DNA of 64,000 nt from the NCBI GenBank assembly GCA_902595065.1, contig CACJOM010000001.1, positions 632,001-696,000 on the forward strand. The letters run 5' to 3'. Source of the stretch: an uncultured SAR86 cluster bacterium. GTDB lineage: Bacteria > Pseudomonadota > Gammaproteobacteria > Magnimaribacterales > D2472. Below the pieces are notes generated by a model. The model was not told where the DNA came from, made no database searches, and saw only the letters and a program-made list of their open reading frames with translations. Shown piece after piece: positions 39,410 through 49,496 of the stretch (its first letter is position 1; every line of letters starts with the position of its first letter). Both the position numbers and the translations under genes were made by a program.

Positions 39410-39823
39410 TTAGATACTTTTAATTATTTCAGGATAGCAATACCTTCCCTCAGCACAACCTTGATATGTTACTTTAATATCATTAAGGATATTTAGATTA
39501 ACATTTGAAAATTCAGCATCAACCTCTAAGTTATCTTTAAAAATAATTGATTCTCCAAAAAACTCATCAGATATCTTTAATTCATTCTTTGATCTGTAAT
39601 TATGTTTCAAGATCTTATCACCTGCTTGAATTAAAATTGATTTTTTATAAAGATAGTGCCCGGGTTTAATTTTCCAAGATATAAGTATTTTATTTTCTAC
39701 AATTGACGATTTAAAAATAAATGCCTCATCAACATCCAAAATCTTTTTATCTATAAATGGACCTCCAGCAAATATTAAGCCAGGCAGAAAAACAAATGCG
39801 TATAATAAGACCCTAGAATTCAT
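39410..39823 (-). CDS. Stand-alone DsbD N-terminal (alpha) domain
   Basis: A 137-residue secreted protein equivalent only to the periplasmic N-terminal domain of DsbD. It has a signal peptide (about 1-19), SWKIKPGHYLYKKSI and EFFGESIIFKDNL, and ends at VTYQGCAEGRYCYPE. The redox pair C123/C129 keeps the spacing of the nDsbD active-site cysteines. The transmembrane and thioredoxin-like domains of full DsbD are missing: a stop follows at once and aroQ begins 43 bp later, with no remnant between. It probably still passes reducing equivalents to periplasmic partners, fed by a separate CcdA-like protein not seen here. The alternative is a decayed gene, but the open frame and cysteines argue for function. 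Confidence 0.85.
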   Translation of the reverse strand: MNSRVLLYAFVFLPGLIFAGGPFIDKKILDVDEAFIFKSSIVENKILISWKIKPGHYLYKKSILIQAGDKILKHNYRSKNELKISDEFFGESIIFKDNLEVDAEFSNVNLNILNDIKVTYQGCAEGRYCYPEIIKSI

Positions 39824-39844
39824 TTGCGCATTATAAAAGAAAGC

Positions 39845-40861
39845 ATGGCAATAAAATTATTTTTAAAATTTTTTTTCAAAATACCGGTTTGGTTTTTGCG
39901 ACTGCTTACTTTTCAAAAAAGTATTGTAATTAACAATCAAATTCTTGATCATCAAACGCAAGCTTTTTTAGCGCTTCAATCATTGCAAATAGATACTTTC
40001 GATGATCCTAGTGTTTTTAATTCTCCCAGAGAATTAAGAGAAAAACTTATAGATGGATTACCATTAAGTTCAAAACCTTGTATGCCAGTTCAATGCATTG
40101 ATCATTTATTATCAACTGAATTTGGCAGCCTTCAAATCAGAGAGTATTCCCCAAGTAAGTTCTCGACGTCCACACCTATTTTATATTTTCATGGAGGTGG
40201 CTATGTTTTGGGCGGCATAGAAAGTCATGATGCCGCATTGCAATTCTTTTCAGCAGAAATTGGTGCAAAATTTTTCTCTCTTGATTACAGACTAGCACCT
40301 GAAAATAGATTTCCATCTTCGTTACAAGATGCAAATCTAGCTATAGAGTGGCTTGCAGAAAAATTAGATCTTACCGTTGGAGATATTAGCGTTTGTGGCG
40401 ATAGTGCTGGCGGTCATCTTGCTTCATCGCTTTCAACATTTAGAGCTACTAATAATTTAGAGCTACCTCTTTCACAATGCCTCATATATCCTATGACGGA
40501 TCCCACTTGCAACTCCAAATCTCAAAATGATTTTTCAGATGGATTCTTTTTAAGTCAAAAAGCTATGATTTGGTTTTGGGAGCAATTAATGGATTCAAGT
40601 AAAAATCTTACCGACCCAGCGTTTAATTTAACCGTTGATCCTAATGTGAAACTTCCCAAAACACTAATAATTACTGCAGGTTTTGATCCCTTAAGTGATG
40701 AGGGGGAAGCTTATGCCAGATTGCTTGATAGCTCTGATAATGAAGTTCAACAAATTCATTATCCCCATCTCATTCATGGTTTTGTTAACATGACTGCTTT
40801 GAAAGCAGCTAAAGAGGCAACTCGAGACTTGCTTAAGACATATAAAAACTTTTTAAAATAA
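39845..40861 (+). CDS. HSL-family alpha/beta hydrolase (esterase)
   Basis: A 338-residue serine hydrolase of the hormone-sensitive-lipase (acetyl-hydrolase) type. It has the oxyanion motif HGGGYVLGG, the nucleophile serine in GDSAGGHLAS, the aspartate in GFDPLSDEG and the histidine in HLIHGFVN. The N-terminus is hydrophobic and basic (FLKFFFKIPVWFLRLL), perhaps a membrane-associating helix or uncleaved signal. I start at the ATG of MAIKLF; a TTG seven codons upstream abuts the divergent gene. It probably cleaves short acyl esters. The stop overlaps the ABC ATPase start by one base (TAATG). Confidence 0.88.
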   Translation: MAIKLFLKFFFKIPVWFLRLLTFQKSIVINNQILDHQTQAFLALQSLQIDTFDDPSVFNSPRELREKLIDGLPLSSKPCMPVQCIDHLLSTEFGSLQIREYSPSKFSTSTPILYFHGGGYVLGGIESHDAALQFFSAEIGAKFFSLDYRLAPENRFPSSLQDANLAIEWLAEKLDLTVGDISVCGDSAGGHLASSLSTFRATNNLELPLSQCLIYPMTDPTCNSKSQNDFSDGFFLSQKAMIWFWEQLMDSSKNLTDPAFNLTVDPNVKLPKTLIITAGFDPLSDEGEAYARLLDSSDNEVQQIHYPHLIHGFVNMTALKAAKEATRDLLKTYKNFLK

Positions 40862-42459
40862 TGAAACCATTGCTAAAAATTTCTAATTTATCTATTAATT
40901 TTAAAGTCAGAAATACTGAGTTTTCAGCCGTCAAAAATTTAAACCTGGAAATTGCAGAAAATCAGATAGTGGGACTAGTGGGGGAATCTGGATCAGGTAA
41001 ATCAGTCACTGCAATGTCTGTTATGCGCTTACTACCAGAACCAAAGGCATCTTATGGGGATGACTCATCGATAATATTTGATGGAACAGAAATCTTGAGT
41101 GCCAATCAAAACTCTTTGAGAAACATTAGAGGAAATAAAATTTCAATGATTTTCCAAGAACCCATGACTTCATTGAACCCATATCATAGAGTCGGTGGCC
41201 AGATTGTTGAATCTATTCTATTACACAAAGCACAACCGAAATCTGATGCTGTATTAGAGGCAAAAAATCTAATGAATTTGGTAGAAATTCCTGAGGTCAA
41301 CAGACGTTTCACATCATACCCTCACGAGCTTTCTGGAGGACAACGTCAAAGAATTATGATAGCAATGGCTTTAGCTAATAAACCTAAATTACTTATTGCT
41401 GATGAGCCAACAACCGCGCTAGATGTAACAATTCAGGCTCAGATACTTGATTTAATGATAAAGCTTAAGGATGAGGTAGGAATGTCAATTTTATTTATCA
41501 CACATGACTTAGGCTTAATAGAAAAATTCTCAGACACTATCACAGTCATGCAGCAAGGTTTTGTTGTAGAGCAGGGTGAGACAAAATCAGTTTTTCTCAA
41601 TCCACAGCATGAATATACAAAAAAGCTAATTAATTCTGAGCCATCAATCAAGCAAGAGCGCTTAGAGGAAGAGCCTCCTTTGATTTCAGTCAAGGATTTA
41701 AATATTTTTTATTCTTTGCCAAACAAGACTTTTTTTAAAAAAGATTTTTTTCATGCAGTCAAAGATGTGAATTTTTCTATTCCAAAAAAATCAACAATAG
41801 GATTGGTAGGAGAGTCTGGCTCTGGTAAGTCCACCCTTGGTAAAGCTTTAGCTGGATTAATTAATTATCAAGGTTCAGTGACTTATAACGGTGCAGATCT
41901 TGATCAATTAAATTCTAAGGAATTAAAATCAATTAAAAAAGATATTCAGATTGTTTTTCAAGATCCATATGGCTCTCTTTCGCCTCGAATGACTGTAGGG
42001 GAAATAGTGGGAGAAGGTTTAGATGTGCATTTTGATCTTACAAAAAAACAAAAGGATGAACGGATTGCAGATAGTCTAAAGGCTGTAGAGATTAATCCCG
42101 ATGATAGATTTAAATATCCGCATGAGTTTTCTGGTGGACAAAGACAACGGGTTGCAATTGCAAGATCGCTAATCTTAAACCCTTCATTTATGATTTTAGA
42201 CGAGCCTACATCTGCATTAGACAGATCAATTCAAATTCAGGTTATTGAATTGTTAAAAAATATCCAGAAAGAGTATGAATTGACATATCTTTTTATTAGT
42301 CATGATCTTAAGGTGGTTAGATCAATGTCAGATTATATATTTGTAATGCAAAATGGGTTCATTGTTGAATCAGGGGTGGCTAAACAAGTTTTCTCAAACC
42401 CAGAAGAGGACTATACTGATAAACTTCTCAATGCTGCATTACGTTATTCAACTGTTTAA
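40861..42459 (+). CDS. yejF: YejF-type double ABC ATPase (oligopeptide/microcin C family)
   Basis: A 532-residue protein with two complete ABC ATPase domains in one chain. Domain 1 has Walker A GESGSGKS, signature LSGGQRQR and [12 protein letters not shown]. Domain 2 has [16 protein letters not shown] and [12 protein letters not shown]. The order and linker match YejF, the fused form of DppD plus DppF that powers import of peptides and microcin C. No matching permeases (YejB, YejE) or binding protein are nearby, so its partners must lie elsewhere. It begins one base inside the esterase stop and is followed 2 bp later by ilvD. Confidence 0.93.
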   Translation: MKPLLKISNLSINFKVRNTEFSAVKNLNLEIAENQIVGLVGESGSGKSVTAMSVMRLLPEPKASYGDDSSIIFDGTEILSANQNSLRNIRGNKISMIFQEPMTSLNPYHRVGGQIVESILLHKAQPKSDAVLEAKNLMNLVEIPEVNRRFTSYPHELSGGQRQRIMIAMALANKPKLLIADEPTTALDVTIQAQILDLMIKLKDEVGMSILFITHDLGLIEKFSDTITVMQQGFVVEQGETKSVFLNPQHEYTKKLINSEPSIKQERLEEEPPLISVKDLNIFYSLPNKTFFKKDFFHAVKDVNFSIPKKSTIGLVGESGSGKSTLGKALAGLINYQGSVTYNGADLDQLNSKELKSIKKDIQIVFQDPYGSLSPRMTVGEIVGEGLDVHFDLTKKQKDERIADSLKAVEINPDDRFKYPHEFSGGQRQRVAIARSLILNPSFMILDEPTSALDRSIQIQVIELLKNIQKEYELTYLFISHDLKVVRSMSDYIFVMQNGFIVESGVAKQVFSNPEEDYTDKLLNAALRYSTV

Positions 42460-42461
42460 TT

Positions 42462-44123
42462 ATGTCTAATAGAAAATTTTCAAAGGATTTAGTCGATGGC
42501 CCACATCAGGCTGCATCGCGCTCTATGCTTAGAGGTGTTGGCTTTGAAACTGCTGATTTTTCAAAACCATTAGTTGGGATAGCCTCTACTTGGTCAAAAG
42601 TAACACCTTGCAATATGCATATTAATGAATTGGCAGAATTGGTAGAGGAATCTATTGATGGCTCTGACTGCAAAGGAGTTCTTTTCAATACTATTACGGT
42701 ATCAGATGGTATATCAATGGGGACTCAAGGAATGAAATATTCATTAGTCTCAAGAGAGGTTATAGCAGATTCTATAGAAACTGTTGTTGGGTGCTTAGGT
42801 TACGATGGTGTAGTCGCAATTGGTGGGTGTGATAAAAATATGCCAGGAGCTTTAATAGGATTGGCAAGATTAAATAGACCCTCAATATTTATTTATGGAG
42901 GATCTATTCAGCCAAGTTCCCTAAATACTGATTATGTTACTGTCTGTGAAAAAGTTGGTGAGTATGCAAAAGGTAGTATCAGCGAGGAAGAATTAATAGC
43001 AGTAGAGGAAGTTTCGGTTAAAGGTCCAGGCTCCTGTGGTGGCATGTATACCGCTAACACCATGGCGTCGAGCATTGAGGCTCTTGGAATGAGTTTGCCT
43101 GGGAGTAGCAGTCAAGATGCAGTTTCAAATGATAAAAAACAAGATTGTCTAAATGCAGGGGCTGCAATTAAAAACTTGTTGGATCTTGATATAAAGCCTA
43201 GCGACATAATGACAAAAAAAGCCTTTGAGAATTCAATCGCGGTTGTGATTGCATTGGGGGGTTCAACAAATGCTGTTTTGCATCTTCTTGCTATGGCCCA
43301 CTCGATTGGTGTTGACCTTGATCTTGATGACTTTACACGCATAGGAAAAGTTACTCCTGTTTTGGCTGATATCAAGCCTTTTGGTATGCACTTTATGTCT
43401 GAGCTTAATGCAATTGGTGGGATTGCTCCTATGATGAAGTTAATGCTTGAGCAAGGTTTACTGCATGGAGATTGCCTAACAGTTACTGGGAAAACCTTAG
43501 AAGAAAATCTTGAAGAAGTCTCCTCATATCCTAAGGGCCAAAAAATTATTCTGCCATTATTTAACCCGGTAAAAAATTCTAGCCATTTAAGAGTGCTGTA
43601 TGGGAACTTAGCTCCAGAAGGAGCAGTAGCAAAAATTACAGGTAAGGAGGGCACTCTATTTACGGGGAATGCAAAAGTTTTCAATTCTGAAGAAGAGGGT
43701 ATGACAGCAATTCTTGAGAAAAAAATTTCAGAGGGCGATGTAGTTGTTATTCGATTTGAAGGACCAAAGGGTGGACCTGGAATGAGAGAAATGCTTAAGC
43801 CTACTTCTGCAATTATGGGACAAGGGCTAGGAGACAAAGTTGCTTTCATAACTGATGGTAGGTTCTCAGGCGGGACTCATGGTTTTGTGGTTGGGCATAT
43901 TAGCCCAGAAGCTGAGATGGGGGGGCCTATTGCATTAATTGAGGATGGAGATGAAATCTCAATTGATGCCGATGCAGATGTTTTATCCCTTAATATTTCT
44001 GACGATGAGATGAAAAGAAGATTAGAAAACTGGAAAAATCCAAATTCGTCCCCAAAAAGTGGAGTGCTGGCAAAATACAAAAAAACAGTTCAGTCAGCAT
44101 CACAGGGTGCAATTACTGACTAA
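42462..44123 (+). CDS. ilvD: Dihydroxy-acid dehydratase
   Basis: A 553-residue Fe-S dehydratase for valine, isoleucine and pantothenate synthesis. The cluster cysteines are in GGCDKNMPG and [17 protein letters not shown]. The remaining conserved blocks [15 protein letters not shown] and [17 protein letters not shown] are intact. It carries the two-cysteine short form typical of many marine bacteria. It is spaced 2 bp from yejF and 5 bp from hemB, so is likely co-transcribed with both, a mixed-function transcript. Confidence 0.96.
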   Translation: MSNRKFSKDLVDGPHQAASRSMLRGVGFETADFSKPLVGIASTWSKVTPCNMHINELAELVEESIDGSDCKGVLFNTITVSDGISMGTQGMKYSLVSREVIADSIETVVGCLGYDGVVAIGGCDKNMPGALIGLARLNRPSIFIYGGSIQPSSLNTDYVTVCEKVGEYAKGSISEEELIAVEEVSVKGPGSCGGMYTANTMASSIEALGMSLPGSSSQDAVSNDKKQDCLNAGAAIKNLLDLDIKPSDIMTKKAFENSIAVVIALGGSTNAVLHLLAMAHSIGVDLDLDDFTRIGKVTPVLADIKPFGMHFMSELNAIGGIAPMMKLMLEQGLLHGDCLTVTGKTLEENLEEVSSYPKGQKIILPLFNPVKNSSHLRVLYGNLAPEGAVAKITGKEGTLFTGNAKVFNSEEEGMTAILEKKISEGDVVVIRFEGPKGGPGMREMLKPTSAIMGQGLGDKVAFITDGRFSGGTHGFVVGHISPEAEMGGPIALIEDGDEISIDADADVLSLNISDDEMKRRLENWKNPNSSPKSGVLAKYKKTVQSASQGAITD

Positions 44124-44128
44124 TTTTT

Positions 44129-45121
44129 ATGATTAAAAGAACTTACCCCCAATCAAGACTGCGAAGAACACGTTCAAAGGGCTATCTAAGAGACCTGATT
44201 GCTGAAAATCATTTAAGCACTAATGACTTAATTCAGCCAATTTTCATTGCAGATCAATCAGAAGCCAAAGTTGAAATACCCTCCATGCCTGGAATATATA
44301 GACATAATTTAGAATCGCTTTATGTTGAAACTGAAGAATTAGTTAACAAAGGTGTGAAAGCTGTTGCTATCTTCCCTGCAATTGATTCAAGTAAAAAAGA
44401 TCAAAAAGGCTCACATGCTTTTGATGATAGAAATATAGTGTGCATGGCTTTAAGAGGGTTAGCAGACAAATTTCCTGAAGTAATTAAAATTGCTGATGTT
44501 GCGCTAGATCCTTACACAGATCACGGACATGATGGAGTTTTGTTTGATGGCAAAGTAGACAATGATAAAACTCTAGAGCTTCTTCAAGACCAAGCCCTGC
44601 TTTTAGCTCAATCTGGAGCAGATGTTCTTGCTCCCTCAGATATGATGGATGGAAGAGTAAGGGTTATTCGGAATGTTTTAGAGTCAAATGGATTTGTAGA
44701 TACCGTAATATTATCCTACGCTGCTAAATACGCCTCCAGCTTTTATGGGCCATTTAGGGAGGCAGTAGGATCTTCTTCAAATCTTGGCAAGGCTTCAAAG
44801 AAAACATATCAGATGAATTTTGCTAACCTTGATGAGGCTCTTCATGAGACAGCTATGGACATAGAAGAAGGAGCAGATATTGTTATGGTTAAGCCTGGCA
44901 CAGCATATCTTGATGTGGTTCATGCAATTAAATCTGAGTTTCAAATTCCTACTTTTGTTTATCAAGTAAGCGGAGAGTATTCAATGCTTAAGTTAAGTAT
45001 AGATAAGGGGTGGCTTGATAAAGATGTTATGTTAGAATCACTATTGTGCTGCAAACGAGCTGGTGCAGATGCCATCTTAACCTACGCAGCAAAGCAAATA
45101 GCATCGGAGTTAAATTCATGA
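44129..45121 (+). CDS. hemB: Porphobilinogen synthase (5-aminolevulinate dehydratase)
   Basis: A 330-residue haem-pathway enzyme that joins two 5-aminolevulinates. The Schiff-base lysines lie in YAAKYASSFYGPFREA and MVKPGTAYLD. The zinc site of many homologues (three cysteines near DxCxC..HGHCG) reads ADVALDPYTDHGHDGV here, with Ala and Asp instead of Cys. The enzyme is therefore the Mg2+-dependent, zinc-independent kind known from Pseudomonas. It overlaps trxA by 4 bp (ATGA). Confidence 0.96.
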   Translation: MIKRTYPQSRLRRTRSKGYLRDLIAENHLSTNDLIQPIFIADQSEAKVEIPSMPGIYRHNLESLYVETEELVNKGVKAVAIFPAIDSSKKDQKGSHAFDDRNIVCMALRGLADKFPEVIKIADVALDPYTDHGHDGVLFDGKVDNDKTLELLQDQALLLAQSGADVLAPSDMMDGRVRVIRNVLESNGFVDTVILSYAAKYASSFYGPFREAVGSSSNLGKASKKTYQMNFANLDEALHETAMDIEEGADIVMVKPGTAYLDVVHAIKSEFQIPTFVYQVSGEYSMLKLSIDKGWLDKDVMLESLLCCKRAGADAILTYAAKQIASELNS

Positions 45122-45444
45122 GTGACAACGTCAAAGAGATTACATCTGAAAATTTTGATAAAGAAGTTTTGGAATCGGATTTGCCTGTTTTAATCGATTT
45201 TTGGGCTGAATGGTGTGGTCCATGCAAACAGCTCGCTCCGACAGTAGAAGAAGTTGCTGATGCAATGGTAGGTTCAGTGAAGGTATGCAAATTAGATGTA
45301 GATTCCAATCAGGATTTAGCAGTTCAATATGGTGTTAGATCAATACCAACCCTATTAATATTTAAAAATGGTGAAGTGGCCTCAACTCAAATAGGCGCTA
45401 TCAGTAAGCAACAATTGGAGGATTTTATAGCAGCAGAAGTATAA
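45118..45444 (+). CDS. trxA: Thioredoxin
   Basis: A 108-residue cytoplasmic thioredoxin with the active site WAEWCGPCK near residue 31-39 and the cis-proline RSIPTLLIFKNGE. It reduces protein disulfides and serves ribonucleotide reductase and peroxide reductases. I start at the ATG of MSDNVKE, which overlaps the hemB stop; a longer frame would run back inside hemB. The order trxA-rho is conserved in gammaproteobacteria. The 108-bp gap to rho holds no clear hairpin. Confidence 0.97.
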   Translation: MSDNVKEITSENFDKEVLESDLPVLIDFWAEWCGPCKQLAPTVEEVADAMVGSVKVCKLDVDSNQDLAVQYGVRSIPTLLIFKNGEVASTQIGAISKQQLEDFIAAEV

Positions 45445-45552
45445 AAAACTTTGCATCTTGCGAGAAAAGGAATTATCATTTTCTCCATCTTAGCTTTATA
45501 GCTACCTATCAAATCAAAACCTTTTACTCCTAAATAACCAGAGAGAAAATTT

Positions 45553-46833
45553 ATGAATTTAACTGAAATGAAAGCAAAGCCAATTAACGAATTGGTAGAT
45601 ATTGCAGAAAGTCTTGGCATTGAAGATGTAGGTCGATTAAAGAAACAAGAAATTATTTTTCGCATTTTTAAGCAACAAGCTAAAGAAGGTGTAGATATTT
45701 ATGGGGGGGGTGTCTTAGAAATTTTAAATGATGGATTTGGTTTTTTAAGGTCTCCTGAAGGATCTTATTGCTCTGGTCCAGATGATATTTATGTATCACC
45801 AAGTCAAGTAAGAAAATTTAGTCTTAGGAAAGGAGATGAGATTCATGGAAAAATCAGACCTCCCAAAGATAGTGAAAGATATTTTGCGTTAGTTTATGTT
45901 GACACAATAAATAAAGAGGCACCAGAAAAAACAAAAAAGAAAATTCTTTTTGAAAATTTAACACCACTTTTTCCAACATCTCGTCTTACCCTGGAACAAG
46001 GAAGTGGATCAGCTGAAGACCTTTCTTCCAGAATTATTGATCTTGCTTCCCCAATTGGAAAAGGACAGAGAGGATTAATTGTTTCTCCACCAAAAGCAGG
46101 TAAAACATTAATGCTTCAAAGCATTGCTCATTCAATAACTAAGAATAATCCTGAGGTTGAATTAATAGTGCTGCTAATTGATGAAAGACCAGAAGAAGTT
46201 ACAGATATGTCAAGAACAGTTAGAGGAGAGGTAGTTGCAAGTACATTTGATGAGCCGCCATCAAGACATGTTCAAGTAGCAGATATGGTAATCGAAAAGG
46301 CTAAAAGGCTTGTTGAACATAAAAAAGATGTTGTCATATTGCTTGATTCAATCACGAGATTAGGAAGAGCATATAATTCAGTTCAGCCTGCCTCAGGAAA
46401 AATCCTTTCAGGCGGTGTAGACTCTAATGCACTAGAAAGACCGAAAAGATTTTTTGGGGCTGCAAGGAATTTAGAGGAAGGTGGAAGTCTTACCATTATT
46501 GCAACCGCGCTAGTTGAAACTGGTTCAAAAATGGATGAAGTTATCTATGAGGAATTTAAGGGAACGGGTAATATGGAGATCCATTTAGAAAGGAAAATAG
46601 CAGAAAAAAGGATATACCCAGCAATTAACATAAGACGCTCAGGGACTAGAAGAGAGGACCTTTTGACAAGCCCTGAAGAGCTTCAAAGAATGTTCATTCT
46701 TCGAAAGATTCTTGATGATATGGAAGATTCACAAGCTATTGAATTCTTAATCGAAAGATTAAAATCATCTAAAACAAATGATGAGTTCTTTAGTGCCATG
46801 AAAAGTGGCAACGGTAATGGAAAGAAAAAGTGA
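45553..46833 (+). CDS. rho: Transcription termination factor Rho
   Basis: A 426-residue hexameric RNA helicase. The N-terminal domain starts [22 protein letters not shown], then the OB-fold RNA-binding part ([20 protein letters not shown]), Walker A SPPKAGKT, Walker [17 protein letters not shown] with the Q-loop/R-loop region [21 protein letters not shown]. With so few hairpin terminators in this window, Rho probably ends most transcripts. It converges on hemD with a 5-bp gap. Confidence 0.97.
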   Translation: MNLTEMKAKPINELVDIAESLGIEDVGRLKKQEIIFRIFKQQAKEGVDIYGGGVLEILNDGFGFLRSPEGSYCSGPDDIYVSPSQVRKFSLRKGDEIHGKIRPPKDSERYFALVYVDTINKEAPEKTKKKILFENLTPLFPTSRLTLEQGSGSAEDLSSRIIDLASPIGKGQRGLIVSPPKAGKTLMLQSIAHSITKNNPEVELIVLLIDERPEEVTDMSRTVRGEVVASTFDEPPSRHVQVADMVIEKAKRLVEHKKDVVILLDSITRLGRAYNSVQPASGKILSGGVDSNALERPKRFFGAARNLEEGGSLTIIATALVETGSKMDEVIYEEFKGTGNMEIHLERKIAEKRIYPAINIRRSGTRREDLLTSPEELQRMFILRKILDDMEDSQAIEFLIERLKSSKTNDEFFSAMKSGNGNGKKK

Positions 46834-46838
46834 TGTTT

Positions 46839-47537
46839 TTAGTCTGCTCTTAGGGCAGCCTCTATCATATCTGCATCATGAGGAGAGTCTGCCAAGACAA
46901 TATCTCTAAAGCCATACTCCATTGCCAAGTCCTCTATTCTTTTTGAAGCAACAACCAAAGTTGTCTGTTGATTTTCATTAACTGGCAACTCTTTAGCTAA
47001 AACCCTTATACTCTGATACGTATAAAGCAAGATTATTAATTTACCTTTACTCTTGATTTTTGAAACATCAATATTCTTTTCATCATTAGACGCGTAGCAA
47101 GGAAATGTATCTATATTTGCATCGGTGAGAGAGAGTATTTGTGGTTTCTTTTCTCCACAAAACACTAGGCATTTTTTATACCCCATTTTTTCTATAACAT
47201 TTGCTAAACCCTCTGAATTAAATGTTGATGGAATGGATGAGGTAAGATTAAGTTTATCCAATGCTTTCTGAGTTGCTAGCCCAATTGCCAGAATGGGAAT
47301 ATTTTTATTAGAAAATGGAGATTCTTGAAAAAATTTAGCTCCATAACGTACCGCAGATTGGCTTGTAAATATCACAACATCATAATTTTTAAGATTTTTG
47401 ATATGTTGCATAGCTTTTATAGGTGGGTCAGTTTTGACGATTTTTGTAAGAGGTATGTGGATAAATTTTTTTCCAGAACTTTCAAGTAAAGCATTGGTTT
47501 TTTGGCTTAGATCTTTGGGTCTGGTGTTTACAATCAT
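46839..47537 (-). CDS. hemD: Uroporphyrinogen-III synthase
   Basis: A 232-residue protein of the low-conservation HemD family, which closes and inverts ring D of hydroxymethylbilane. Supporting blocks are VNTRPKDLSQKTNALLES, VIFTSQSAVRYGAKFF, LAIGLATQKALDK and the C-terminal LVVASKRIEDLAMEYGFRD. The direct juxtaposition behind hemC (its ATG immediately follows the hemC stop) supports the call more than any motif. Confidence 0.9.
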   Translation of the reverse strand: MIVNTRPKDLSQKTNALLESSGKKFIHIPLTKIVKTDPPIKAMQHIKNLKNYDVVIFTSQSAVRYGAKFFQESPFSNKNIPILAIGLATQKALDKLNLTSSIPSTFNSEGLANVIEKMGYKKCLVFCGEKKPQILSLTDANIDTFPCYASNDEKNIDVSKIKSKGKLIILLYTYQSIRVLAKELPVNENQQTTLVVASKRIEDLAMEYGFRDIVLADSPHDADMIEAALRAD

Positions 47538-48449
47538 TTATAGTTGGATAATCTTTTTGGCACCGTTACGAATTAATTTTTCTATGAAACCCCGCATAGC
47601 ATCAATTTTATTTTCTAGTTTGAATTTAATCGCCTCATTATAAACTTTAGTTCCAGCTTGATTTGAAACTCTTACTTTAAGGTTGGCACTATGGTTTTCG
47701 ATCTTACAAAGAGCAGAGATTGGAGATAAGCAATTGCCTTCTAATGATGCGACAATCTCTCTTTCAATTTCTGTAGCTTGGTAGGTTAATTCGTCATTCA
47801 GCAATTGCAGTAAATCGCCCATTTCAGATTTTAGATCAATTGCATTGACCTCGATACCAATTGCTCCTTGAGCTGCTGCGGATAGCATTTGTTCTTCTGA
47901 AAATAAGTACGTATTTGGATGTGAGATTTGTAATCTATTTAGGGCAGCTTTAGCCACAATAAGACCATCCAAGTTTTCAGAATCTATTTTGTTGATTCTT
48001 GTTTGAATATTTCCTCTAATTGGAACAATTGTTAATTCAGAGTTCATGGCAAGTAACTGAGCTTTTCTTCTAGGCCCGGATGTAGCAATTTTAAGATTTT
48101 TTGACAAGTCATCTATTGTTAAGCCATTCTTTAAAAGAAGCACATCTCTAGCATCTTCTCTAGGTAAAGTTGCTGCAATATTAAACTGAGAATCTACTAC
48201 TGCCGGCACATCTTTTAGACTATGAACCGCCATGTCGGCCAATCCGTTCTTTAAAGCTGACTCTAACTTAGATACAAATAACCCTTTGCCACCAACAGTA
48301 TGCAAGGGCTCATTCGTAAGATCACCCTCTGATTCAATTTGAATAACTTCACAAACACATTCAGGATTAAATAATCGAACTCTCTCTATCACTTCATGGG
48401 TTTGAAGCATTGCAAGTGGAGAGCGCCTAGTTGCTATTCTAATTTTCAT
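47538..48449 (-). CDS. hemC: Porphobilinogen deaminase (hydroxymethylbilane synthase)
   Basis: A 303-residue enzyme that polymerises four porphobilinogens. The start MKIRIATRRSPLAMLQTHEV, the arginine-rich GPRRKAQLLAMNSELTIVPIRGNIQTRI, and the cofactor-binding cysteine in LEGNCLSPIS are intact. It overlaps rsmD by 4 bp and abuts hemD with no gap, giving an rsmD-hemC-hemD transcript that runs away from hemB. Confidence 0.96.
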   Translation of the reverse strand: MKIRIATRRSPLAMLQTHEVIERVRLFNPECVCEVIQIESEGDLTNEPLHTVGGKGLFVSKLESALKNGLADMAVHSLKDVPAVVDSQFNIAATLPREDARDVLLLKNGLTIDDLSKNLKIATSGPRRKAQLLAMNSELTIVPIRGNIQTRINKIDSENLDGLIVAKAALNRLQISHPNTYLFSEEQMLSAAAQGAIGIEVNAIDLKSEMGDLLQLLNDELTYQATEIEREIVASLEGNCLSPISALCKIENHSANLKVRVSNQAGTKVYNEAIKFKLENKIDAMRGFIEKLIRNGAKKIIQL

Positions 48450-48994
48450 TGCAAAATCATTAGCCTCACATCTCCTATAGTTTTATCTTTTAAAATATTT
48501 TGAACATTATTAAGTTCAAGTTCAGTATGCTTATTTGTTTCGAGAATGACTTTGCCGCCCTGATTCAGAACATTGCTTTGATAGATTGCTTTGATTAGCA
48601 TCTTATAGTTAATTTGATCAAATGGAGGATCTAAAAAAATCAAATCAAATTTTTGCTTATTTGTTTTGAGCCATTTAAAAGAATCGCTACATATAGCTTG
48701 AGTATTATCCTCATAACCAAGACGATCAATATTTATTAAAATATTTTTGTACAGACTTTTTTCTTTCTCTACAAACATAACATGTCCAGCACCTCTTGAT
48801 AATGCTTCTAAACCAAGGCTGCCCGTTCCAGCAAATAAATCGAGACAAGATTTATTATCTAATTCAAATTGAAGCCAGCTAAATAAAGTTTCTTTTGCGC
48901 GATCAGTTGTTGGTCTAAGAGTAGGCGAAGCCTTAAAAACTATTCGATAGCTCTTGTGTCTACCTCCAATTATTCTTATGCTTGATGTGTTCAA
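48446..48994 (-). CDS. rsmD: 16S rRNA guanine-966 N2-methyltransferase
   Basis: A 182-residue SAM-dependent methyltransferase. The RsmD start RIIGGRHKSYRIVFKASPTLRPTTDRAKETLFSW is followed by the SAM loop CLDLFAGTGSLGLEALSRGA and the catalytic LIFLDPPFD (DPPF motif). It modifies G966 of 16S rRNA. It is first in the transcript with hemC and hemD. The 37-bp gap to the divergent flavin reductase gene is AT-rich and must hold both promoters. Confidence 0.95.
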   Translation of the reverse strand: MNTSSIRIIGGRHKSYRIVFKASPTLRPTTDRAKETLFSWLQFELDNKSCLDLFAGTGSLGLEALSRGAGHVMFVEKEKSLYKNILINIDRLGYEDNTQAICSDSFKWLKTNKQKFDLIFLDPPFDQINYKMLIKAIYQSNVLNQGGKVILETNKHTELELNNVQNILKDKTIGDVRLMILQ

Positions 48995-49031
48995 TTTTAA
49001 AAATTTTTACTGAGTATAAATTATAACGTCT

Positions 49032-49496
49032 ATGTCCAAAGAACAATTTATTATTGCTATGAGATTTTTAGCTGCATCGGTGAGTGTAATTTCAGCAAAA
49101 GATTCATCTAACAAACCATACGCTATGACAGCATCCTCGGTAACCTCATTAACCATTGACCCTCCCTCAATTTTGGTTTGTGTTAATAAATATGCCAGTA
49201 TTCATAATGTTTTAATTCCTGGAAAGGATTTATGTATCAATATTCTTCAAAATAATCAGCAAGAGATTTCAAATCTATGTAGTTCAAAGCAACTTGAATC
49301 TGAAAGATTTAAAAATGACTTTTGGGATATAGTAAATATTCCTTTTATTAAAAACGCTCAATCAAACATCTTTTGTAAAGTTGAAGAAACAATTCCTTAT
49401 CATACCCATAAAATTGTTATTGCAAGTGTCAAAAGCTCACAAAGCGCAGAGACATTTAATACCTTGATGTATGCAGATGGAGGATACTTAGTTTGA
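49032..49496 (+). CDS. Flavin reductase-like domain protein
   Basis: A 154-residue FMN-binding split-barrel protein of the flavin reductase family. Typical blocks are MRFLAASVSVISAKDSSNKPYAMTASSVTSLTIDPPSILVCVNK and PGKDLCINILQNNQQEISNLCSS. Such proteins supply reduced flavin to two-component monooxygenases. The luciferase-like monooxygenase at 5760 could be a client, but the genes are 43 kb apart and this is only a guess. It overlaps the DUF4399 gene by one base (TGATG). Confidence 0.85.
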   Translation: MSKEQFIIAMRFLAASVSVISAKDSSNKPYAMTASSVTSLTIDPPSILVCVNKYASIHNVLIPGKDLCINILQNNQQEISNLCSSKQLESERFKNDFWDIVNIPFIKNAQSNIFCKVEETIPYHTHKIVIASVKSSQSAETFNTLMYADGGYLV

